Part shown: one piece after another, positions 8,365 to 17,287 of the stretch
Position numbering within the stretch: position 1 is the stretch's first letter
Layout of the letters: each line of letters begins with the position of its first letter
From: Albibacterium bauzanense
GTDB taxonomy: Bacteria; Bacteroidota; Bacteroidia; Sphingobacteriales; Sphingobacteriaceae
DNA: 64,000 nt
Assembly: GCF_004339765.1 (NCBI RefSeq)
Contig: NZ_SMGO01000003.1
Location: forward strand, 310,001-374,000
Direction of reading: 5' to 3'
Notes under the pieces: model-generated
Told to the model about the DNA's origin: nothing
Seen by the model: the letters and a program-made list of their open reading frames with translations, nothing else
Database searches by the model: none
Position numbers and translations under genes: made by a program

Positions 8365-11300
8365 ATGCTTAATAAAATTATTGCTTTTAGTATAAAGAAT
8401 AAATTAGTTGTTGGCTTTTTTACTCTTTTATTGATAGTTTGGGGCTCATGGAGCGCAACCAAACTGCCAATCGACGCACTGCCTGACATTACCAATAATC
8501 AGGTACAGATCATTACAATTACTCCAACATTAGCCGCTCAAGAGGTAGAACAGTTTATCACCTACCCCATCGAAAAAAGTGTAGCAAACCTTCCCGATCT
8601 GGTTGAAATGCGTTCAATCTCAAGATTCGGACTTTCTTTAATTACAGTTGTATTCGATGAAAAGGTAGACATCTATTTCGCCAGACAATTAATCAATGAA
8701 AAATTAAAAGAAGCCGAAAATGAGCTACCAGAAGGTGTTGGCCGGCCAGAACTCGGTCCGGTTAGTACCGGATTAGGAGAAATCTATCAATATGTTCTTC
8801 ATCCGGAAAAAGGCTCTGAAGATAAATATACTGCCATGGAGCTGCGCACCATGCAAGACTGGATCGTTGCTCGTCAACTCTACGGAACTCCCGGAGTAGC
8901 CGAAGTAAATAGCTTCGGGGGCTATTTAAAACAATATGAGGTTGCCGTTGATCCTGACCGTCTATTAGCTATGGGAATCAATATACAGGACATCTTCAAT
9001 GCCTTAAAAAGCAACAATGAAAACACCGGTGGAGCCTATATTGAAAAAGCTCAAAGCTCTTATTTCATTCGGGGCATTGGTCTCATAACCTCTTTAGAAG
9101 ATATCAAAGCCATCCCGATAAGTACCGAAAACGACACACCCCTTTTTATCGGAGACGTTGCTACTGTCGATTTTGGTCATGCCACGCGCTATGGAGCATT
9201 TACCTATAACGGCGAAAAAGAGGCAGTAGGCGGAATGGTGATGATGCTAAAAGACGAAAACACATCTGAAGTTGTAAAACAAGTAAAGGAGAGGATGGAA
9301 ACTATCAAAAAATCTCTCCCGGATGATATTGTCATTGAAGCTTTTCTTGATCGGTCTGAACTGATCGACAGAGCAATCAAAACCGTAGAAACAAATTTAA
9401 TTGAAGGTGCCTTAATCGTCATTTTTGTCCTGGTAGTATTTCTGGGCAATATGCGGGCCGGTCTTATCGTAGCTTCAGCCATTCCTCTTTCTCTATTATT
9501 TGCATTAGGAATGATGCGTGTATTTGGAGTAAGCGCCAACCTGATGAGCCTTGGGGCGATAGATTTCGGACTAATCGTAGATGGTGCAGTCATAATCGTT
9601 GAAGCAATTATGCATCATCTCGGATTACGTAAAAACCGCAATCCGCTCACTCAACATGAAATGAATCAGGAGGTGTATTTATCCGCATCAAAAATACGCA
9701 ACAGCGCTGCTTTCGGTGAAATAATCATCCTGATCGTTTATATACCCATCCTAACTTTAGTAGGCACAGAAGGAAAAATGTTTAAGCCAATGGCTCAAAC
9801 CGTAAGCTTTGCAATTTTAGGTGCACTCATTCTTTCTATGACCTACATTCCTATGATGAGTGCCTTATTTCTCTCCAAAAAAGTATCAGATAAGAAAACC
9901 TTCGCCGACAAAATGATGGAGAGCTTACAAAGGCTTTACTCACCTCTTTTAAAGAAAATGATACGATTAAGGTATTGGGTTGTAAGCATCGCAGCAGCAA
10001 TATTCTTTTTCAGTATTCTTATATTCTCACGTATGGGAGGAGAATTTCTCCCTCAATTACAGGAAGGAGATTATGCTCTTCATTGCATACTTCCGCAAGG
10101 AAGTTCATTAACTCAAAGCATCGAAACATCGATGCAGGCTCAACGGATCTTACGCTCTTTTCCAGAAGTAGAATCAGTAGTTGGCAAAACGGGAAGTGCG
10201 GAGATTCCTACAGATCCTATGCCTCCGGAAACCACAGACTTGATCGTAAAACTCAAACCCAAAAGTGAATGGACTACCACGCAAGATTATAATGAATTAG
10301 CTGCTATGATGCTTGAGAAGCTGGAAGTAATTCCAGGAGTTTTCTTCGAAGCCTCTCAACCCATCCAAATGAGATTCAATGAATTAATGACAGGTGTCAG
10401 ACAAGATGTAGCTGTTAAAATTTTCGGAGAAAACATGGATACCTTAGCAGTACTTGCTCCAAAAGTTGCCAAGGTTATTCAATCGGTTGCCGGTGTAGCC
10501 GATCCTAGTATTGAAAGAGTAACCGGACTTCCTCAAATTACCATCGAATATGATAGAGACCGGATGGCCAACTATAAATTAACCATTGAGGAAGTCAATC
10601 GAACAGTTAAAACTGCCTTTGCCGGTGAGAAAGCAGGTTCGGTTTTCGAAAATGAACGAAAATTCGATTTAATAGTACGTTTAGACACCAATCATCGGGG
10701 TTCTATTGAAGATGTTAAAAATCTTCTAATTGCTACTCCTAAAGGCAACCAAATTCCCATATCTCAAATAGCTGCCGTTTCCTTTAAAGAAGGACCGGCC
10801 CAAATCAGCAGAGAAGATGGAAAACGGCGCATCGTTGTAGGATTCAATATCCAAGACCGTGATGTTGAAAGTGTAGTAGAAGAAATACAGCAAAAATTAG
10901 AAGAAAGCGATATACTCCCTCAGGGATATTACTATACTTATGGAGGTACTTTCGAGAGTCTAAAAGAAGCATCAGCACAATTAATGATTGCTGTACCCCT
11001 GGCCTTATTATTGATTTTTGCTTTATTATATTTTACATTTCATTCAGCAAAGCAAGCACTCTTAATCTTTACAGCCATCCCTCTCAGTGCAATAGGCGGC
11101 GTTTTTGCCCTAATAATACGTGGAATGCCCTTTAGTATATCTGCAGGTGTAGGTTTCATTGCCCTATTTGGAGTAGCAGTCCTCAATGGCATTGTATTAA
11201 TAGGAACTTTCAATCAATTAAAAAAAGAAGGTGTCAAAAACATATTTCAGCAGGTCTTGCTAGGTACACAAATAAGATTGCGGCCTGTTTTAATGACAGC

Positions 11301-12684
11301 ATCCGTTGCCTCACTAGGTTTTCTTCCAATGGCATTAAGCGGCGGTGCAGGTGCAGAAGTACAAAGACCACTAGCCACTGTTGTAATTGGCGGACTTATT
11401 ACTGCTACCCTCTTAACCCTCATCGTAATACCTTGTCTTTACATCATTTTTTCAAAAAGCAAAAAATTAAAAATGAATACCAAGCTATTAACTTGCTTAT
11501 TAGCTCTCACACTATTAAGTATCCAGCTGCCACTGAAAGCACAAAGCTCGACAGAGCGCATTAGTCTGCAAGCCGCAATCGATACAGCATTGGCTGCCAA
11601 TCTGCAATTCCAGATCAACAACGCTGAAACCGATAAAGCATCTTTTGATATTAAAGCCTCTTCTGAATTAGGAAAAACCGGCTTCTTTATCGATAACGAT
11701 GACATACGACCCAATGACAGAGGTGACTACAAAATCGGTGTATCTCAAGATTTTGAATGGCCAGGTTTATATGCAGCTCGGAAAAATTACTTCCAGGAAC
11801 AACTAAAATACGTACAGCTTAATCGGGAATTATTAAAAAACACCATCACAAGAGATGTCCGAAAGGTGTATTATGAACTTTGGTATTTACAGGAAAACGA
11901 GCAGCTGCTCAATCAGCTCGACAGCATTTATACGGAAGTTTTTCAGGCAGCCAAACTAAGATATGAAACCGGTGAAGTAGCTGCACTTGAGAAGATCGCT
12001 GCTGAGGTGAAGATGACAGAAATGAAAACTTTCATCAAACAAAACCAGCAAAGTATGTTCTCTCTTCAACAACAATTAATGGTTCTCCTAAACAAAGAGC
12101 AGCTTTATTTACCAATAGATGCACCCTTAGACAGAATGATGCCTAGAGCTGATACACTTCAAGCAAATCATCCATTAATCGTTTTACAGCAACAAAATAT
12201 CAAGATTGCGGAATCAAACACCAGTCTTCAAAAAAACGCAAATATGCCCGAGTTTTCTATTAGTGGCTTTTCTCAAAAGCTATATGGACTCAATAACCCT
12301 TTGTCGGGTTTTGCATTAACGGTTAGCGTTCCGCTGCTAAATAGCAAATCAGCAATCAATAAAGTAAGGGCAGCAGAAGCAGAAAGAACGATTGAAGAGC
12401 AAAAGCTTAATTCGCAGCTGCAAGAATTAAACTCGCAAAAGCTGCAAGCATTAGCGGCTGTTGATAAGCAATCTGAACTTGTTCAATTTTATGAAAACTC
12501 TGGTTTAAAGCAGGCCAATGAAATCATAAAAGCAGCGCAGCTGAGTTATCGCAGTGGGGAGATCGGCTTTACAGGTTTCAGTGAATTTCTCAGTCAGGCC
12601 GTAAATATCCGCGAGAACTATCTCTTGGCATTAAACGATTATAACCAGGCTCAAATAAACTATCTATACCTCATCAATCAATAA
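8365..12684 (+). CDS. CusA/CzcA heavy-metal RND pump fused to a TolC-like outer-membrane factor
   Basis: This is a 1439-residue fusion. Residues 1-1035 form a complete heavy-metal RND pump: N-terminal helix, two periplasmic porter regions and twelve membrane helices. The helix 4 motif DFGLIVDGAVIIVEA carries the Asp, Asp and Glu of the CzcA/CusA proton path. From Met1037 (ATG at 11473) a hydrophobic stretch ending LPLKAQS looks like a signal peptide, followed by about 400 residues of TolC-type coiled-coil hairpin and strands (RISLQAAIDTALAAN; repeated RYETGEVAALEKI and SYRSGEIGFTGF blocks). Such fusions are known in Bacteroidota. Together with the adaptor encoded 7 bp downstream it would export Cu/Ag, Zn or Co; the metal cannot be told from the sequence. 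Confidence 0.95.
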   Translation: MLNKIIAFSIKNKLVVGFFTLLLIVWGSWSATKLPIDALPDITNNQVQIITITPTLAAQEVEQFITYPIEKSVANLPDLVEMRSISRFGLSLITVVFDEKVDIYFARQLINEKLKEAENELPEGVGRPELGPVSTGLGEIYQYVLHPEKGSEDKYTAMELRTMQDWIVARQLYGTPGVAEVNSFGGYLKQYEVAVDPDRLLAMGINIQDIFNALKSNNENTGGAYIEKAQSSYFIRGIGLITSLEDIKAIPISTENDTPLFIGDVATVDFGHATRYGAFTYNGEKEAVGGMVMMLKDENTSEVVKQVKERMETIKKSLPDDIVIEAFLDRSELIDRAIKTVETNLIEGALIVIFVLVVFLGNMRAGLIVASAIPLSLLFALGMMRVFGVSANLMSLGAIDFGLIVDGAVIIVEAIMHHLGLRKNRNPLTQHEMNQEVYLSASKIRNSAAFGEIIILIVYIPILTLVGTEGKMFKPMAQTVSFAILGALILSMTYIPMMSALFLSKKVSDKKTFADKMMESLQRLYSPLLKKMIRLRYWVVSIAAAIFFFSILIFSRMGGEFLPQLQEGDYALHCILPQGSSLTQSIETSMQAQRILRSFPEVESVVGKTGSAEIPTDPMPPETTDLIVKLKPKSEWTTTQDYNELAAMMLEKLEVIPGVFFEASQPIQMRFNELMTGVRQDVAVKIFGENMDTLAVLAPKVAKVIQSVAGVADPSIERVTGLPQITIEYDRDRMANYKLTIEEVNRTVKTAFAGEKAGSVFENERKFDLIVRLDTNHRGSIEDVKNLLIATPKGNQIPISQIAAVSFKEGPAQISREDGKRRIVVGFNIQDRDVESVVEEIQQKLEESDILPQGYYYTYGGTFESLKEASAQLMIAVPLALLLIFALLYFTFHSAKQALLIFTAIPLSAIGGVFALIIRGMPFSISAGVGFIALFGVAVLNGIVLIGTFNQLKKEGVKNIFQQVLLGTQIRLRPVLMTASVASLGFLPMALSGGAGAEVQRPLATVVIGGLITATLLTLIVIPCLYIIFSKSKKLKMNTKLLTCLLALTLLSIQLPLKAQSSTERISLQAAIDTALAANLQFQINNAETDKASFDIKASSELGKTGFFIDNDDIRPNDRGDYKIGVSQDFEWPGLYAARKNYFQEQLKYVQLNRELLKNTITRDVRKVYYELWYLQENEQLLNQLDSIYTEVFQAAKLRYETGEVAALEKIAAEVKMTEMKTFIKQNQQSMFSLQQQLMVLLNKEQLYLPIDAPLDRMMPRADTLQANHPLIVLQQQNIKIAESNTSLQKNANMPEFSISGFSQKLYGLNNPLSGFALTVSVPLLNSKSAINKVRAAEAERTIEEQKLNSQLQELNSQKLQALAAVDKQSELVQFYENSGLKQANEIIKAAQLSYRSGEIGFTGFSEFLSQAVNIRENYLLALNDYNQAQINYLYLINQ

Positions 12685-12691
12685 AAGCACA

Positions 12692-13888
12692 ATGAAAAGA
12701 ATATATATAATCTTAGCTATCATTCAGCTAATCGCATTTTCATCCTGTCAAAACCAAACAACTGAATCGACCAACAATGATCCTATTGAAGAAGAGCATG
12801 AAGATGAAAATACGGTTTCACTTAGCCAGGAACAAATAAAAGCAGTTGATATTCAATTTGACACGATTGAACAAAAAGTTTTAAAAGATCTCTTAAAAGT
12901 AAGTGGTGAATTGCGTGTTCCTAATCAAAACAGGGCAAAAGCAACTACACTTTACCCGGGTGTAATTAAACAAATCTATATACAGGCTGGAAACTTCGTC
13001 AATAAAGGTGAGCGTATAGCATCCGTAACCAATGCAGATTATATTAAGATGCAAGAAGATTTTCTAACAATGACCACGCAAGAATCATTAGCAGAAACAG
13101 AATATAACCGTCAAAAAGACCTCTACGAAGGAAATGCAGGAGCCCTCAAAAATCTACAACAGGCAGAAGCCAATTTCAAAGCTTTAAGAGCAAGAAAGGC
13201 ATCATTAATGCGACAGCTACAAATCATGGGAATTAATACTTCCCAAATAAACAATGGCAACTTAGTAACAAGCTTGAATATTGTAGCTCCCGTAAGCGGT
13301 ATTGTGGGAAACATCTCTGTGCAAATCGGAAGCTATGTAGACACCAGCACACCCATTGCAGAGATTATTGACAACAGGAAAATCCACGTCGATTTACATG
13401 TTTACGAGAAAGATCTGGCTAGCTTCAAAGAAGGGCAAAATGTCGATTTCCTTCTTACCAATAATCCGGATAAAAAATTTACAGCTACCGTTTATTCAAC
13501 AGGTTCTTCTTTTGAAGAAAACAGTAAAACCATCATTGTACATGCACAGGTTACGGGCGATAAAACCGGCTTAATTGATGGAATGAATATTACAGCACAT
13601 ATGGGATTTAATGATTCAAAAGTAGATGCTGTACCCAACGAAGCCATTGTTAGTCATGAAGGTCAGCAATATATATTTGTGGTGGATGAGGATCATTTAG
13701 AGAAACCCAATCACTCAGCAGATGAGGTAAGCTTTACAAAAATACCGGTCATAGCTGGTAAATCAGATATTGGTTATACGCAGATAACCTTTATTGAAGA
13801 AGCACCCAAAAATGCAAGAATCGTTACAAAAGGAGCCTTCTTTGTATTAGCTAAGTTGACTAACTCTGGTGGAGATCATGCTCACTAA
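12692..13888 (+). CDS. CusB/CzcB-type efflux adaptor lipoprotein (HlyD family)
   Basis: A 398-residue periplasmic adaptor with a lipoprotein signal (Cys20, AFSSC). The lipoyl/barrel-sandwich halves are visible around VIKQIYIQAGNFVNKGERI and LNIVAPVSGIVGNISVQIG, with a coiled-coil hairpin between (about 105-170) and a beta-barrel domain after. A short His-containing tail (HLEKPNHSADE; GGDHAH) could bind metal. It starts 7 bp after the pump-TolC fusion gene and completes the tripartite system. An inverted repeat follows the stop. Confidence 0.93.
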   Translation: MKRIYIILAIIQLIAFSSCQNQTTESTNNDPIEEEHEDENTVSLSQEQIKAVDIQFDTIEQKVLKDLLKVSGELRVPNQNRAKATTLYPGVIKQIYIQAGNFVNKGERIASVTNADYIKMQEDFLTMTTQESLAETEYNRQKDLYEGNAGALKNLQQAEANFKALRARKASLMRQLQIMGINTSQINNGNLVTSLNIVAPVSGIVGNISVQIGSYVDTSTPIAEIIDNRKIHVDLHVYEKDLASFKEGQNVDFLLTNNPDKKFTATVYSTGSSFEENSKTIIVHAQVTGDKTGLIDGMNITAHMGFNDSKVDAVPNEAIVSHEGQQYIFVVDEDHLEKPNHSADEVSFTKIPVIAGKSDIGYTQITFIEEAPKNARIVTKGAFFVLAKLTNSGGDHAH

Positions 13889-13919
13889 CAGTAAATAAAC
13901 AAAGATCAAACAGATATTG

Positions 13920-13973
13920 AACAGTGGTTGAACAGTCCTTTTGCCCCTGCTTGGGGACTGTTCAACCACTGTT
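13920..13973. terminator. long inverted repeat between convergent genes, probable bidirectional terminator
   Basis: A perfect 19-base arm (aacagtggttgaacagtcc, 13920-13938) pairs with 13955-13973 across a 16-base loop that holds a competing CCCC/GGGG pair. It stands between the convergent adaptor and FTR1 genes. No long T-run follows on either strand. The left arm also contains the direct repeat TTGAACAGT twice (13917-13925, 13928-13936), one helical turn apart. Confidence 0.65.
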
Positions 13974-14090
13974 TGAATAAAATAAATCATTATGAATTCA
14001 TTTAGTTCCTATTTTGTTGAAAAATGGATTCCATTAAGTATTAAAAAAAGATTTCAGTTGAGTTATTCTGTAAATCCCGGTGGAGCTATT

Positions 14091-16016
14091 CTATTCTTTA
14101 GATTTGATGGCAGATAGGTCTTGCTTTGGACGATCGGCATAGATCCACAAAACAATCGTTAATAGAATAGTTACTATTTGTGCCGCTAAAGATTGAACGG
14201 TCGGGTAGATTCCTAATGGTTCAAAACGAAGCCAATCGCTTACCAGGCTCATCTCGATGACCCCGGCTTCCTGCAAAGCAGAGAAACCTTTTCCTACTAA
14301 TACAACGGCAAGGATTGCCATCGTGAGGGCTGAGATCTTAAAGATCTGTTTAATGGGCAGACGTTTTGAGTAGTACATCATCAATATAGTGAAAACTATT
14401 ATAATAGCAGTCGAGGTGAGTAAAGCCCAGCCTATCGGTGAGCCGCTGCCTTCCGGAATATCCAATTTAAGTGCTGTTAAGAAAAGGATGACTTCGAAGG
14501 CTTCGCGAAACACAACAATGAACGAGAAGAGCATTAATCCCCACCAATTACCTGACTTTGATATTTTATTGATCTTAACTTCAATAAATTCCTTCCACTT
14601 TTTGATTTCTGACTTGCTGTGGAGCCAGGTACCCATAAAGATCAGGACAAATACGGCAATCAAAGAGCCTACTCCTTCCATCATTTCACGGCTGCTACCA
14701 CTGATCTTTACAAGTTGATCTACAAAAAACCAACTTATTATCCCAATAACCAATGCTGCAATCCAACCCAGGTGAAGAAACTTAATAGCCTTCTTAATCT
14801 TCAAAGGACGAAGAATACTTAAGATAACGATGATAATTAACAGAGCTTCCAATGCTTCTCTAAGGAGAATAGATAAAGCTGCCCAGAAAGTAAATCCGAA
14901 AGAATAAGAGTTATTATCCAGAGTTCCCTGAGCTTGTATAATCAGCTCATTAACATCGCTGTATGTTGAACGAACCAACGCTTCATCGTCACCTTTTAAA
15001 GCATTGCGATAAGCTAACATTGCCTTTTCAATGGTAATAACAATATTTTTATCTACAGCTTTTAAAGTATTCTCTACAATTTCAACACCTTCAAGATAAG
15101 AACTTAAAGCCAATTGCTGCGCTTGCCTTTTATCCTTATTTAGATAGGCCTGCAAAGAGGCATCTAAGTTATTAGAAGCGATATCAAGTGGTAAAACGCG
15201 CTCTGGTTCATAATGGCGAATTTGATTAAGCGTGACCTGTTGATCGGCTTTCGCTAAACTGGTTTCCAATTGCTGATCAGTCCATTTACTAACGCTATCC
15301 AGGTTAATTCCAGCAGGTAAACTTGCTAATTTATTGTCTGCTTCCGGATGGCTAAGCGACATGATGTAAAAAGAAACATCCCATAGCTCAGCTTCAGAAA
15401 GCTCAGCAAAAGAACGCATTGCGGTACCTTCCAATCCTAACTTTGCAACATTATAAGCTTGTACAGCTGTAAGGTTTTTCAGCGTACCGGGCTCTTGAAA
15501 ATTAGTTGGTGCCGGATCTAGACTTCCTGCAAGAATACCATCTCCTTTTCCTTGCGAACCATGACAGGACTGACATTTATCGTTATAAATCATCATTCCC
15601 GACTTTAAGCTAGGCCATTGATCAGGAGTTATTTTTATAAGACCCAGATCCAAGATCTTTTCTTTTATATCTCTCGCTTGTGTTTCTATTGACTCTTGAT
15701 CTGCTTTTGTTTGAATCAACTTCTTCAAATTCTCCAGCTCTCCTCTTAAATCTACAAAAACCTGGCTATTAACCTGCGGAACAAGATTTTCATGATAAGT
15801 AATGCAAGTTTGTGTAAACTCTGCAATCTCCTCAAATTCTGCTTCGTTAATAATTTTGCCATCCGCCACTGCACCTTCGTAATCTTTTGCAATATAATCT
15901 AACAAAGTCACCAGGGTTCTAGCTTCCTTTTCATTAACATCGGTTTGAGCCGAAGTAATAAAAGGGTTCACTAGAAAAAGAATGAAAAACAAAAGTGTAA
16001 TTTTCGAGAAGTTCAT
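14091..16016 (-). CDS. cytochrome c-FTR1 iron permease fusion
   Basis: The ATG at 16016 opens a clean signal peptide (MNFSKITLLFFILFLVNPFITSAQ); the longer form would start with TTG at 16031. About 640 residues: an N-terminal helical periplasmic region, a c-type cytochrome domain with CQSCH (148-152) and a probable axial Met near 200 in GTAMRSF, another helical periplasmic segment, and from about 375 an FTR1-type permease of about seven helices. The permease has both REXXE iron-binding motifs, REALE (386) and REAFE (504). In yeast and EfeUOB systems FTR1 needs iron oxidation; here a haem domain on the same chain could provide electron transfer, which is inference. A Fur-like box lies 107 bp upstream. 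Confidence 0.92.
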   Translation of the reverse strand: MNFSKITLLFFILFLVNPFITSAQTDVNEKEARTLVTLLDYIAKDYEGAVADGKIINEAEFEEIAEFTQTCITYHENLVPQVNSQVFVDLRGELENLKKLIQTKADQESIETQARDIKEKILDLGLIKITPDQWPSLKSGMMIYNDKCQSCHGSQGKGDGILAGSLDPAPTNFQEPGTLKNLTAVQAYNVAKLGLEGTAMRSFAELSEAELWDVSFYIMSLSHPEADNKLASLPAGINLDSVSKWTDQQLETSLAKADQQVTLNQIRHYEPERVLPLDIASNNLDASLQAYLNKDKRQAQQLALSSYLEGVEIVENTLKAVDKNIVITIEKAMLAYRNALKGDDEALVRSTYSDVNELIIQAQGTLDNNSYSFGFTFWAALSILLREALEALLIIIVILSILRPLKIKKAIKFLHLGWIAALVIGIISWFFVDQLVKISGSSREMMEGVGSLIAVFVLIFMGTWLHSKSEIKKWKEFIEVKINKISKSGNWWGLMLFSFIVVFREAFEVILFLTALKLDIPEGSGSPIGWALLTSTAIIIVFTILMMYYSKRLPIKQIFKISALTMAILAVVLVGKGFSALQEAGVIEMSLVSDWLRFEPLGIYPTVQSLAAQIVTILLTIVLWIYADRPKQDLSAIKSKE

Positions 16017-16122
16017 TTTAAAAAGAATCAATCAATTATTCGACGAATTGCTATCTGGCTTTCTTGTGTTCGCTGAAAGACTTAAGAGGATAGTAAAGAA
16101 ATACAGACAAAGATATAACTAT

Positions 16123-16137
16123 TTAGAATGATTAAAA
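16123..16137. promoter_or_regulatory. Fur-family box upstream of the FTR1 gene
   Basis: TTAGAATGATTAAAA is an imperfect 7-1-7 repeat sharing the TTTAGAATRATT core with the two boxes upstream of the PepSY gene in this window, and it differs from the PerR/Fur-type consensus TTATAATNATTATAA at two fixed positions. It lies in the 248-bp gap before the iron permease gene, which fits iron control. Confidence 0.4.
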
Positions 16138-16279
16138 ATAATATGATCAAAACTAGATCGAAACAGGTAATTAATAGATTTCTGACCTTGTAATTAAATG
16201 TTTGTTTCTATATTGACAACAACTCTGTTGCAATTTTAAAAAAATATAGAATATAACCCATCGGTAGATAAAAATAAGG

Positions 16280-16732
16280 ATGAAATATAAAGTGCTAATC
16301 AAAGAATATAAAGATTCAGACAAAGCTGAAGTCGTAAATTTGTTAAAACTCAACACACCTTCTTACTTCTCAACTGAGGAAGAAAAAGACTTGATATATT
16401 ATTTAGACAATGAGATTGAAAAATATTATGTTATTGAAATCGATAATCAAATAGTAGGCAGTGGTGGAATAAATTTTGAGAATGATAAAACTACAGGAAT
16501 AATAAGTTGGGATATTCTGCATCCTAAGTTTCAAAAGAAGAAAATCGGAACTTTATTGCTGAAGTACAGAATTGGAGTATTAAGTTCAATTGAATCCATA
16601 AAAACTATTACTGTTAGAACCACACAGTTAACTTATGAGTTCTATCAGAAGAATGGTTTTGAGCTTAAAGAAGTTGAAAAGGATTATTGGGCAGAAGGGT
16701 TTGACTTGTACAAAATGGAATATAAAAAGTAA
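16280..16732 (+). CDS. GNAT-family N-acetyltransferase
   Basis: A 150-residue single-domain protein. The block SWDILHPKFQKKKIGTLLL is the acetyl-CoA binding region of GNAT enzymes (the usual Q/RxxGxG/A is here QKKKIG), followed by YEFYQKNGFELKEVEKDY, the typical C-terminal strand-helix. The substrate is unknown. It is followed by a membrane protein after 18 bp and then an MFS exporter; the three are probably co-transcribed. Confidence 0.9.
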   Translation: MKYKVLIKEYKDSDKAEVVNLLKLNTPSYFSTEEEKDLIYYLDNEIEKYYVIEIDNQIVGSGGINFENDKTTGIISWDILHPKFQKKKIGTLLLKYRIGVLSSIESIKTITVRTTQLTYEFYQKNGFELKEVEKDYWAEGFDLYKMEYKK

Positions 16733-16750
16733 TTACATTCAGTAACAAAT

Positions 16751-17287
16751 ATGACTAAATCAGATATTTACGAAATAGCTATAAAGATTCTAGGGTTCTA
16801 TTTAGTGACCTTATTAATTATACAGTTTAGAGAGGTACTTACCTATGTGACTGTCTTAATGCAAGCACAAAATAATCCGGGTATGATGGGAAACTTTAAT
16901 CAAACACCCATTCTCATCGCAACAGTTTGTAGTTTTTTCGTTCTGGTAGCTTTTACCTGGCTTTTACTTTTTAAAACCAAGAAGGTAACAAAACTAGTTT
17001 GTAAAAAGGAAGACTTTGAAGAACCGATAAAATTCTTTACTGATAAAAAGACAATCTATGAAATTGCATTAACCATTGTTGGCTTACTAACAATCATTTT
17101 GACATTGCCCGACTTTGCTTATCGCTTAAAGAATCATATTCAGTCAATACAAAATGATTTTTCAACAGAAAGCTACGACAGGAGCTTTTTAGTAATAGCA
17201 GGATTAAAAATCCTGATCGGGATATTAATAATTATTTATTCAAAAACTATTTCAAGCTATTTCTCGAAGGATAAAATAAATGGATAA
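16751..17287 (+). CDS. four-helix membrane protein with internal duplication
   Basis: A 178-residue protein with hydrophobic segments near residues 7-28, 52-75, 101-122 and 150-172. The first and third segments are clearly related (DIYEIAIKILGF near 4-15; TIYEIALTIVGL near 100-111), so the protein looks like two copies of a two-helix unit. I do not recognise a family. It overlaps the start of the MFS gene by 8 bp, suggesting translational coupling. Confidence 0.75.
   Translation: MTKSDIYEIAIKILGFYLVTLLIIQFREVLTYVTVLMQAQNNPGMMGNFNQTPILIATVCSFFVLVAFTWLLLFKTKKVTKLVCKKEDFEEPIKFFTDKKTIYEIALTIVGLLTIILTLPDFAYRLKNHIQSIQNDFSTESYDRSFLVIAGLKILIGILIIIYSKTISSYFSKDKING

Noticed and set aside
9204-9593. 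129-codon antisense frame inside the CusA half
   Set aside because: Shadow of the coding strand; composition rich in Ser, Thr, Arg and Pro as expected of antisense reading.
13993-14118. Possible 41-codon frame after the inverted repeat, starting MNSFSSYFVEKW
   Set aside because: It runs into the 3' end of the FTR1 gene on the other strand, has no recognisable feature, and is most likely chance.
16171-16356. 61-codon minus-strand frame upstream of the GNAT gene
   Set aside because: It overlaps the start of the real GNAT gene and its composition is that of random AT-rich DNA.
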